Positions 43,291 to 51,200 of a stretch of DNA of 64,000 bases are shown one piece after another (positions within the stretch are counted from its first letter, which is position 1; the number at the start of each line of letters is the position of its first letter). The stretch covers positions 62,001 to 126,000 of the forward strand of contig NZ_WHNY01000005.1 of assembly GCF_013141695.1 (NCBI RefSeq), written 5' to 3'. The notes beneath the pieces were generated by a model that was given only the letters and a program-made list of their open reading frames with translations, ran no database searches and was not told the DNA's origin. This DNA is from Paenibacillus plantarum. GTDB taxonomy: Bacteria; Bacillota; Bacilli; Paenibacillales; NBRC-103111. The translations under genes were made by a program, and so were the position numbers.

Positions 43291-43614
43291 TCAATCTACC
43301 TCATCCATTGTACGATTTTTTCGCTACTTTAATCATTATGTCCTCTTTAATAGCTATTTAACTTCCTTTTTCAACTTCGTCGTACATTTTGCTTCTCTTG
43401 TATGCTTCATATAATGAGCCTCTAGGTTGGTTCGCGATTTTTGGAACACAAAAAAAGAATCTAAAGATAGATCTTTAATTCTTTTGGGAGAAGGGAGTGT
43501 ATTTTCAGAAAATTCAAAATAATATCCCGTTATCACTATAACATGACCATTTTTTCTTGTCAATTTATTGACTCCCCCATACATACCCTGTATATTTATG
43601 GAGGGGGTGTATGT
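43291..43614. other. Intergenic region upstream of the omega and HTH genes
   Basis: About 320 bp, A/T-rich. It holds a hairpin at 43453-43485 and presumably the divergent promoters. A 76-codon frame on the minus strand (43584-43354) has no ribosome site or recognisable motif, and I do not call it. Confidence 0.4.
43446..43485 (-). terminator. Terminator-like hairpin without an assigned gene
   Basis: AAAAGAAT with CTAAAGAT pairs with ATCTTTA and ATTCTTTT. On the minus strand it is followed by a clear T-run, and on the plus strand by a weak one. No gene was found that would end here on either strand, so a short RNA is possible. Confidence 0.5.
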
Positions 43615-43899
43615 GTGTCAGTCATACGCAGTAAATTAAAAGAAGTCATGGAAAATCACGATCCTAAATTATCGATACGTAGGCTCGCTAAAGAGATTAA
43701 CTACCACTTTGACTCCGTTCGTCGTATGTATAAGGATGAGATGGTACAGTATCCTAGGGATTTATTGCTAAAGCTTTGTCTGTATTTTAATGTCCAGCCT
43801 GGGCAGCTCATTGGCATCGAAATGGATGAGGAAAGTGATTGGACGATAGATGCTTCGATGGATTATCAGGAGGACGTCAATGACAAGGAAATCGATTAA
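43615..43899 (+). CDS. Small Cro/C1-type HTH protein
   Basis: About 94 residues. The N-terminal ~65 are an XRE-like HTH (IRSKLKEVMENHDPKLSIRRLA, then FDSVRRMYKDE and LCLYFNVQPGQLI). The tail is acidic (DEESDW to the end). GTG 43615 has GGAGGGGG seven bases upstream; the open frame extends earlier but lacks a site. Similar small regulators occur alone in Paenibacillus and Bacillus genomes and in mobile elements. The target is unknown. Confidence 0.75.
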   Translation: MSVIRSKLKEVMENHDPKLSIRRLAKEINYHFDSVRRMYKDEMVQYPRDLLLKLCLYFNVQPGQLIGIEMDEESDWTIDASMDYQEDVNDKEID

Positions 43900-44026
43900 A
43901 ATGGAGAGAAAGTCATATTAGGAAGAGTTGAGGAACGGGATAGTGAGTTCTATCAAGTCTTCTTTTTTTACATGCAAGAATCAGATTTGGAGTCCCCGAA
44001 TAGGAACGAATTGGTTTTCATTAAAG

Positions 44027-44080
44027 TTTGACTAGATTTTATGGTCATGTTATAATCAATTTGACAAGAATTTATGGTCA
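44027..44080 (+). promoter_or_regulatory. Sigma-A promoter of the L25 gene inside a 21-bp direct repeat
   Basis: TTGACT (44028-44033), 17 bp, TATAAT (44051-44056) is a near-consensus promoter. Two 21-bp copies, TTTGAC(T/A)AGA(T/A)TTTATGGTCA, lie at 44027-44047 and 44060-44080, 33 bp apart, with only two mismatches. The first covers -35 and spacer, the second the transcript start. Each copy also holds a TTGAC...GTCA dyad. It looks like a two-site operator. Confidence 0.65.
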
Positions 44081-44101
44081 AAGAGAGCAGGAAACAAACA
44101 A

Positions 44102-44671
44102 ATGAGTAAATTTATTCAATTGAACAAGCGCACTGGTGAAACAAAGTCCCACATGAATCAAGCAAGAAAACAGGGACGCATCCCCGCTGTGTTGTATGGG
44201 ATTGGTAAAGATACTTTGTCTGTAGAAGTAAATGAAAAAGAAATGCTGGATATTTTGAAAAAACATCCACGAGCTATCCTACAAGGCAATACATCCGATG
44301 AGAAAGTAATTCCGGTCATTGTTCAGAGCGTCCAAAAGGATGCGATGTCGGGCAATCTGCTGCATATCGACTTTCATCATGTGAATATGACTGAAATTAT
44401 GGATAGCAAAGTTACTATCCAGTTTTCTGGAGAGGCAATCGGGGTTAAATCCGGTGGGGTTCTGCAGATCGAAATCTATGAAGTAGAAGTGCGTTGTATG
44501 CCTGGTGATTTGCCGACTTCCATGGAAGTGGATATCAGTGGCCTTGATACTGGCGACAAGCTTCTCGTTTCCGACCTGATCTTCAAGGATGGCATTGAAG
44601 TGTTGACGGACGCGAATACGGTTATGATTCAAATCAAAACCGTGCACGAAGAAGTCGAAGCAACAGCTTAG
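44102..44671 (+). CDS. rplY: 50S ribosomal protein L25 / general stress protein Ctc
   Basis: A 189-residue protein of the long (TL5/Ctc) form. The N-terminal 5S rRNA-binding domain contains RKQGRIPAVLYGIGKD and VIVQSVQKDAMSGNLLHIDFHHV. The C-terminal beta domain contains GVKSGGVLQIEIYEVEVRC and LPTSMEVDISGLDTGDKLLVSDL. It binds 5S rRNA and in Bacillus is stress-induced. Here the promoter is a strong sigma-A type with a repeated possible operator. It stands alone, not beside pth and spoVC as in B. subtilis, so it may be a paralog. A strong terminator follows. Confidence 0.92.
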   Translation: MSKFIQLNKRTGETKSHMNQARKQGRIPAVLYGIGKDTLSVEVNEKEMLDILKKHPRAILQGNTSDEKVIPVIVQSVQKDAMSGNLLHIDFHHVNMTEIMDSKVTIQFSGEAIGVKSGGVLQIEIYEVEVRCMPGDLPTSMEVDISGLDTGDKLLVSDLIFKDGIEVLTDANTVMIQIKTVHEEVEATA

Positions 44672-44683
44672 AAATAATTATCC

Positions 44684-44747
44684 CCTTACCGCGGAGAGTA
44701 TGTAAGTTCATGAGGAGCTTACATACTTCCTGCTGTAAGGTTTTTTT
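44684..44747 (+). terminator. Intrinsic terminator of the L25 gene
   Basis: CCTTAC and AGTATGTAAG pair with CTTACATACT and GTAAGG, followed by seven T and a second T-rich stretch. Confidence 0.88.
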
Positions 44748-44779
44748 GTTTTTTTTACCTCATGTTTCTTCTGAAAAGC

Positions 44780-45244
44780 TTAATTTACATGGGTTTTGGT
44801 GGACATATCAAAGTTAACATCTTCAATAAACTCGATAATTTCCCCATTGGGACTGTGAATGATAGCGTTCTTTATTCGAAGAGGAGGCTCACCAAGAGAA
44901 AGATGTGCCGGCTCTATAAAAGCCTTTGCTCCATGAGCAAGGGCTTTTTGAAATATTTCATCTACATTATCCACATAGAATGCGAAATGTAATAACGCTC
45001 CGTGAGCGATATCTTCTTCAGAGGAAGCTTTTTTCCCTTGGGCGGGAATGACTGCATCGTTATCAAAGACCTCAATACAGGTTCTTTGGTCAGGTGAAAC
45101 CAGCATGGAAGCTTCTTTAATTTGAAAAGATGGCAAACTCCAATGATGACCTAACTTGAACCCTAAAACTTCAATATAGAATGTAATAGTTGCTTTATAA
45201 TCGTTGGCTTGGATTGCTACATGTGAAAGGCCTTTTACGCTCAT
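44780..45244 (-). CDS. VOC (glyoxalase/dioxygenase) superfamily protein
   Basis: A 154-residue protein of two beta-alpha-beta-beta-beta modules. GLSHVAIQANDYKATITFYIEVLGF opens the first, with H8 as likely metal ligand. LLHFAFYVDNVDEIFQKAL opens the second, and NGEIIEFIE near the end gives the last Glu ligand. The substrate is unknown: glyoxalase I, fosfomycin-type resistance and dioxygenase roles all occur in the fold. AAGGGAG lies nine bases before the ATG. It is divergent from an Lrp-type regulator that may control it. Confidence 0.8.
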   Translation of the reverse strand: MSVKGLSHVAIQANDYKATITFYIEVLGFKLGHHWSLPSFQIKEASMLVSPDQRTCIEVFDNDAVIPAQGKKASSEEDIAHGALLHFAFYVDNVDEIFQKALAHGAKAFIEPAHLSLGEPPLRIKNAIIHSPNGEIIEFIEDVNFDMSTKTHVN

Positions 45245-45400
45245 CTATCATCGCTCCCTTATTTGATAGATTAATTATAGTTACAATAAACCAAGATATA
45301 CATACAGAAGGTAAGTCTTTTGTAGTAATATGGTTATTGAATATAAGGTATTTTGATTAAATTGGTTTATTTTATTTAATTGGTTCAGGGGGTTCTTGAG

Positions 45401-45835
45401 ATGGATTATCTTATCGATGAAATGGATAAAAAGATCATGGCATTACTTCAGCACAATGCACGAAAGTCCATTTCTCAAATCAGCAAAGAGGTTTCGATGT
45501 CGCAGCCATCCGTTAAAGAAAGAATTATCAAGTTGGAAGAAAAAAACATCATTTCTGGATATAACACTGCTTATAATTTACGGGTTATGAATCGAGGTAC
45601 GACCACATTTATTCTAATAAAGACAGAGCATTGCCAAGAGATTACTAATTTTTGTGAAAATGCTAGAGAAGTGACTGATTTATATCGCATTAGTGGAGAA
45701 TATAATTATCTCATTAAGGTACAAACCTCATCTATTGAGGAACTTGCTGAATTCCAAGATTCCCTTATAAAGTTCGGACCTTCAAAGTCTCATATCAGTT
45801 TGAAAAATATACTTGAGAACAGGGTTATGCTCTAA
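45401..45835 (+). CDS. Lrp/AsnC family transcriptional regulator
   Basis: A 144-residue protein with an N-terminal HTH (LIDEMDKKIMALLQHNARKS, SQISKEVSMSQPSVKERIIKLEEKNII) and a C-terminal RAM domain (TEHCQEITNFCENAREVTDLYRISGEYNYLIKV). ATG 45401 has AGGGGG seven bases upstream; the frame is open seven codons earlier from a TTG. Lrp proteins sense amino acids or small effectors. The divergent VOC gene is the nearest likely target. Confidence 0.85.
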   Translation: MDYLIDEMDKKIMALLQHNARKSISQISKEVSMSQPSVKERIIKLEEKNIISGYNTAYNLRVMNRGTTTFILIKTEHCQEITNFCENAREVTDLYRISGEYNYLIKVQTSSIEELAEFQDSLIKFGPSKSHISLKNILENRVML

Positions 45836-45869
45836 CGACATGAATATTTCGAAGAACCCAACTTCCTGC

Positions 45870-46745
45870 TCAATCCTTCGCTCCGTGCACAATTCTCCAC
45901 TGGTTCACAAACGCGTCCTCGAGAATAACATCCTGGTTCACAGCTTGCAGCACGTAGTTTCTATAGTCTGAGGCTGTCATGCCCTCTTGAGCTTGAAATA
46001 ACCGAGATAGATAGGGCAGACTCCAACCAACGCGGTTCGCGATCTCGCTGACAGTCAAATTCGTAAACTCAAGCCACTCCTTTACCTTGAGCAGCCGAAC
46101 ATTCTGATGATATCGGATCGGCGTCATTCCCGTATGGTTTCGGAATAGTTCGATAATGTAATGGGGATGAAAATTAAATTGATCGGCCAGTTCTTGAAGG
46201 GTGATTTGGCGTTCTAGGTTCTCCTCCAGATAAGAAGCCATCCGAAATGGCTCATGTTTACCAATCACCATGCCGCTCACGGATGGGGAAGGAACCAGCA
46301 GGCCGAGTAGTATGCTTTTAAACCAAGTATCGATGCGTAGTAAAGAAAGTGGGTCTAGGGTAATCTTCATCCCATGCTGTTTCATGGAGAGTTTAAATAT
46401 TTGTTTCAATTCATGCAAAGTATCTTTGGCGTATTTTAGCACCTGTAAGAATGGAGGCAGAGCCTCAGAGAGTCGTGGATCGGTTACAGCAAATTTGAAG
46501 TCGAGTGTAATGGTTTCGCGTTCGAAAAGAAAACCGTGCTTGGTTCCTGCAGGGATTAGGCAGCAATCTTGCTCGCTCAGTTGATGCAAGGAGTCATCCG
46601 TCGTCAATTGGATCGCACCTTCCAGTACGACAAGTAACTGGTTAAAGTTTGTATGAGCATGTTCGGAAACGACGCTGTTTTTGGCATAGTCGATCCGTGC
46701 TGTCCATAACATTTTGATCTGGCTGTCGCGCAACGCTTCACTCAT
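45870..46745 (-). CDS. AraC-family regulator with N-terminal cupin
   Basis: A 291-residue protein. The cupin contains VSEHAHTNFNQLLVVLEGAIQL and CCLIPAGTKHGF. The C-terminal double HTH contains ITLQELADQFNFHPHYIIELF and LTVSEIANRVGWSLPYLSRLF. A soluble sugar- or metabolite-responsive activator is the usual role. GGGGGAG lies nine bases before the ATG. It is divergent from the zinc dehydrogenase and probably controls it. Confidence 0.88.
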   Translation of the reverse strand: MSEALRDSQIKMLWTARIDYAKNSVVSEHAHTNFNQLLVVLEGAIQLTTDDSLHQLSEQDCCLIPAGTKHGFLFERETITLDFKFAVTDPRLSEALPPFLQVLKYAKDTLHELKQIFKLSMKQHGMKITLDPLSLLRIDTWFKSILLGLLVPSPSVSGMVIGKHEPFRMASYLEENLERQITLQELADQFNFHPHYIIELFRNHTGMTPIRYHQNVRLLKVKEWLEFTNLTVSEIANRVGWSLPYLSRLFQAQEGMTASDYRNYVLQAVNQDVILEDAFVNQWRIVHGAKD

Positions 46746-46891
46746 TCTCGGGTACTCCCCCTATGGAATTGCCTCATGACCTGAATATCGGTTAAACATA
46801 CTTGAATAAACGGCATGGAGGCCACATCCGCACTTATACTACAATAAAAGTGTAGATTTGCCAATGAGCTGATGAAGGTGAGGGAACGGAA

Positions 46892-47935
46892 ATGGTTAGA
46901 AAAATGACAGTGCCGTTAATGGAGCTAACAGATGAAGTGGGAACAGGAACGCAACAATGTGCAGTTATGGAGAATATTGGTGAAATCGTAATTAAGCGTG
47001 CTTATATACCGGAACCTGCGGATCATGAAGTGCGAGTTAAGATTAAATGGGTCGGGATATGCGGCAGTGATGTTGAAGTATTCAGAGGAGCCCGGGAACC
47101 GGAGTTTATTTCTTATCCGACTCGTCTCGGTCATGAAGTGGCCGGAATTATCGATAAGGTCGGTAGCCGAGTTATTGGTGTAAAAGAGGGAGACCAGGTT
47201 GCCTTGAGGTACGTTTGGGGGGCTTTCGCCGAATATGTGTGCTGCAGTCCTTTCTCCGTCAAAGTGCTTCCCAAGGATTTCCCTCTTCTCGAAGGCTCGC
47301 TAATCGAGGTGCTGCCAGGTGTGCTTCACGCCGCTGAGCTAGGTGACATCTCCCCGAACAAAAATGTGTTGATCATGGGACAAGGGGTCAGCGGCCTTGT
47401 GATGACGCAAGTTATCGCCTTGTTCAGCCCCCGTAATTTGGCTGTAACCGATCTCTTCGACGAGAAACTCGAGCTAGCCAAAGCTTACGGAGCCACGCAT
47501 ACGTATAAGCTGACGGACGAGCATGCGCGAACAATGGACTTTGCCAGCGCTGATTTTCCGGAGGGCTTCGATGTCGTGATCCCGTGTCTTCTAGAGGGAG
47601 ACGGGATGGTGGATGCCATCGATGCGGCCGCTCAAAATGGCAGAATTGTCATGTACGGCTGTATTGGAACATGCCGGAAACCGGTTGAATTCTTTAAGGT
47701 GCACAAGAAGCGGCTGGACATCTTTTCGACAGAGCCGAAGCGGGACATCGATAATCGGAGATACTTCGAGGAAAGCTTAAGGCTCGTTCTAGATGGGCTT
47801 GTGAACACAAAAGACATGATTACGCATGTATTGCCCTTGGAGGAAATCACGCAAGCCTTTAAACTGCGCAACGAGCATCGGGGAGATATTATTCATGTCA
47901 TGGTCGATTGCGAGACCGTGGGTAGACAAGAATAG
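46892..47935 (+). CDS. Zinc-dependent medium-chain dehydrogenase
   Basis: A 347-residue MDR enzyme. The catalytic zinc ligands are in VGICGSDVEVF (Cys) and RLGHEVAG (His-Glu). The Rossmann loop is GQGVSGLVMTQV, and the NAD-selecting acidic residue probably lies in AVTDLFDEK. The structural four-Cys zinc lobe of classical ADH is not evident. It resembles polyol or threonine dehydrogenase-like members; the substrate is not readable. The divergent AraC-cupin regulator suggests a role in sugar or polyol breakdown. A terminator follows. Confidence 0.85.
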   Translation: MVRKMTVPLMELTDEVGTGTQQCAVMENIGEIVIKRAYIPEPADHEVRVKIKWVGICGSDVEVFRGAREPEFISYPTRLGHEVAGIIDKVGSRVIGVKEGDQVALRYVWGAFAEYVCCSPFSVKVLPKDFPLLEGSLIEVLPGVLHAAELGDISPNKNVLIMGQGVSGLVMTQVIALFSPRNLAVTDLFDEKLELAKAYGATHTYKLTDEHARTMDFASADFPEGFDVVIPCLLEGDGMVDAIDAAAQNGRIVMYGCIGTCRKPVEFFKVHKKRLDIFSTEPKRDIDNRRYFEESLRLVLDGLVNTKDMITHVLPLEEITQAFKLRNEHRGDIIHVMVDCETVGRQE

Positions 47936-47973
47936 ACATGTCATGCTCTTACGACATGAAAATACCTACAACG

Positions 47974-48001
47974 AAACCTTGTTAAATCCAAGGTTTTTTT
48001 G
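47974..48001 (+). terminator. Intrinsic terminator
   Basis: AAACCTTG, a seven-base loop, CAAGGTTT and further T. It ends the dehydrogenase transcript. Confidence 0.85.
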
Positions 48002-48227
48002 TGCTTATGGGGATATTACGCTGAATGCTCCAAGCGTCTAGGTCAACCATAGCGTTCATATCAGCCGAATTTTTGATGATATATTTGCGATTGGCATCTG
48101 CCGTAAAATAGACTTTGCCTGTATTCGACTGGATAAATAACGATTGGAGAGGGGGAATATGAAGGACTTTGCGCCAGAGATCAGGCGAACACATACGTAC
48201 AAGTTGAAAAGGAGGAGAGAGCTGAAC

Positions 48228-51200
48228 ATGGTCTTAACACAGCGAACGATGAAGTGGCGTTGGTTTGTTTATTTATTGATCTTATTTCTAATATTCAGCG
48301 GCATGACGTTTGGGCCGAGGGCGGCTAGCGCATCCACCGCATCGTTTATGGGCACAGACACGACTACGAAAGGCAATTGGGTGGGCGCTTACGGCAGTGA
48401 AGGATATGTACTGCCCTATTACACGACAACTGCGATGAACTACAGGGAAACGCCGCCTGCCGCCGACGTCGCGCAACTGCCGACATATGTGAGCGCTTAT
48501 GCAAAATCGGGCTCTAACTATTGGGTTTCTGGCAATCAGGCCGATCCACGCGGCCTGCAATCGCCGGATGGCAGCACGCGCAAACGATTCACAGTGTATA
48601 CGTACGGCACGATGTCCTTTTCGTTTACGCTATCTGATAACGAAACACATCAATTCTCCGTGTACACAACCGATTTTGGGTCGACGGAGTCTATTCAGAT
48701 GGGGTTTGAATTGCGCGATGCAGGCGGAACGGTTCTCGATTCCCGAACGGTTTCGACGATCAACGGCGGTAAATACGTGACTTATCGTGTACAGGGCAGC
48801 TTCAAGCTGGTCGTTACCTTGCAGGCAGGTACGCAGGCAAATGCGCAAGGATTTTTCTTCGATGCGCCGGGGCCGGTATGGCCTGAAGGAGGAGCGGCTT
48901 CGGCCACAAGTGTAAGCGCTACCAGCGCAACTATCAACTGGCCTGTGGCAATTGACCCAGATGGCGTGACGGGGTATCGCATTTACAAGAACAACGCACT
49001 GTTGGATACAGTCAGCGGATCGGTCTATGCCTACAACGTGACGGGCTTGTCGCCAGCCACCACTTACACGTTCGCTGTCGAGCCCGGCAATGGCAGCAGC
49101 TTCTGGGGCAGAAAGTTGGCGGTGCCGGTGACTACGGCCATAGAATCAGATTCTGTAGCGCCTGTCTGGCCGTCCGGCAGCGCATTGACCGCATCGCAGG
49201 AGACCCCTGCCGGGGTTCATCTGGCCTGGAACGCCGCAACTGACAATCGAGCTGTTACCCAGTATCGTATCTACAGAGACGGTACGCAGCTTGCAACTGT
49301 CGGGAGCGGTGTCTACGCCTACGATGTAACCGGCCTTGCGCCGGAGACCGCGTATACGTTTCACGTGCAAGCAGGTGACTCAGCCGGCAACTGGAGCGGT
49401 GATGGACCCTCCGTAACGGCCATGACTATGCCTGCTCCGACCTACTACTTGGGACAGGATACGGTTAGCAAAGGGAATTGGATCGGTACCTATGGCGGAG
49501 ACGGCTACATTCTGCCGTTCTTTTCAGCAACGTCCGCATCTGGCAAAGACGCGACGACGCCAGCCCACATCGCCAGTCTCCCATCGTATGTGAGTGCTTA
49601 CTCGCTCGGAGGCAGCAACGGCTATAATGTCGTGCAGAATCCATCTACCGACGCGCGTGCGCTCCTGATGCCGGACGGCAGCATCCGCAAAATGCTGACG
49701 GTCTATACGTACGGGACGTTGACGCACTCGTTTACGCTGACGGACAACAATCTCCATCAGGTAAGTTTTTATACGACTGACTTCGGTTCACAGGAAGTGA
49801 ATGTAGAAAAGTTTGAACTGCTAGACGGAAGTGGAAATGTATTAGATGCTCAGACGGTCGATACGATTAACGGCGGCAAATATGTCTCCTATCTAGTGAG
49901 AGGCAGCTTCAAACTGCGGTTTACGAAGCTTGCCGGAGCACAAGCGAATGTGGAGGGGATCTTCTTCGATACGCCGCTTGCGCCAACCGTGTCAGATCTG
50001 CAGGCTATGAACGACGGCATACGTCAGGTGGCATTGTCTTGGGTGAGTGCCGGAACCGACGATACGATCGTTCTCCGAAAAAAGCAGGGCGATGCTGATT
50101 TTGCTCGAATCGCGAAGGTAAGTGCAGGCGTGCACGGGTATGCCGATTCCAGACTAGAACCTGGCGTCGTCTATCAGTACGGACTACGCAACATCCGCCA
50201 ATACCGCTATTCAGACATTGCGGTGCGCGCATCAGTTACTATTCCCGCGTACCAGGCGACAAGCCTGACATTTGAAGACACATCGCTCGTAGTCGATCGT
50301 CCGAATGAAATCGTTCAGCTACGCGCTGTGCTGAAGGACAGCATAGGTGCTCCACTTGTAGGCAAGCCGGTTGCGTTTGAGTTAGCAGGCACTTATGTCG
50401 GCTCACATATTGATCCCAACGCTGGCTCCGGAGTAACGGACGAAAACGGTGTGGTTACGGTCGAGTATACGCCGTTGTTTGCTGGTTCTTACACGATTAA
50501 GGCTGTTTTTGCCGTCAACGATATTCTGTTGCTAAACGCGAGCACGGACACGATTCCTCTGCTCGTTCATTTGGAGGATTGGGAGCAGCCACCCGTTGTG
50601 CTGCGCTTTTCTGACGCGGTCGTTCCGGGCACGCTGTTTACCGTTTCCGGCTACGGCATGACGCCATCCGCCGTCGAAGTCGCCATCGACGACTACGCGC
50701 AGCTAGGCGCCAGCCCGCCTTCCGCAGGTGCCCGTACGCTCGATATCGTTCAGACGGACGATCAGGGAGCCTTCGTCGTATCGCTTTTACCAGAAGATAT
50801 GGCCCCGGGGTCATATGCTGTATGGATTCGCAACGAATACGGCTGGAGCGAAGCGAAGCCGCTTAACGATCCGCGTCCGCAGTTTATTTCCGAACGGGAA
50901 GCGTTCGAAGGGCAGCAGATCAAGCTTGTTGGACGCAATTTCGACGCGAGGGAGTTTGGAGGTGCGTCCGCTGACACAGCTGTTAGACTGAAGAGTGTTG
51001 CTGGCAGCGTATACGAAATGCCGATTGTTGAGCTGAACCCGTTCGCCGTCACCTTTGCCATCGATCAGGCTCCGCCGCAAGTATATTGGGTCGAGGTACG
51101 CAACAGCGTAGACGGTAATTGGGTGCGGTTGGGCAATGGCCAACAGCTAACCGTTACAGAAGCTGGCGACGATCCACTGGGCCTTGGCGTCGCTTGGGCA

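Noticed and set aside
43354-43584. 76-codon minus frame upstream of the omega gene
   Set aside because: No ribosome site, crosses the terminator-like hairpin, no recognisable motif.
44060-44085. CtsR-type operator at the L25 promoter
   Set aside because: The TTGAC...GTCAA pair is an inverted, widely spaced dyad, not the direct heptad repeat of CtsR sites.
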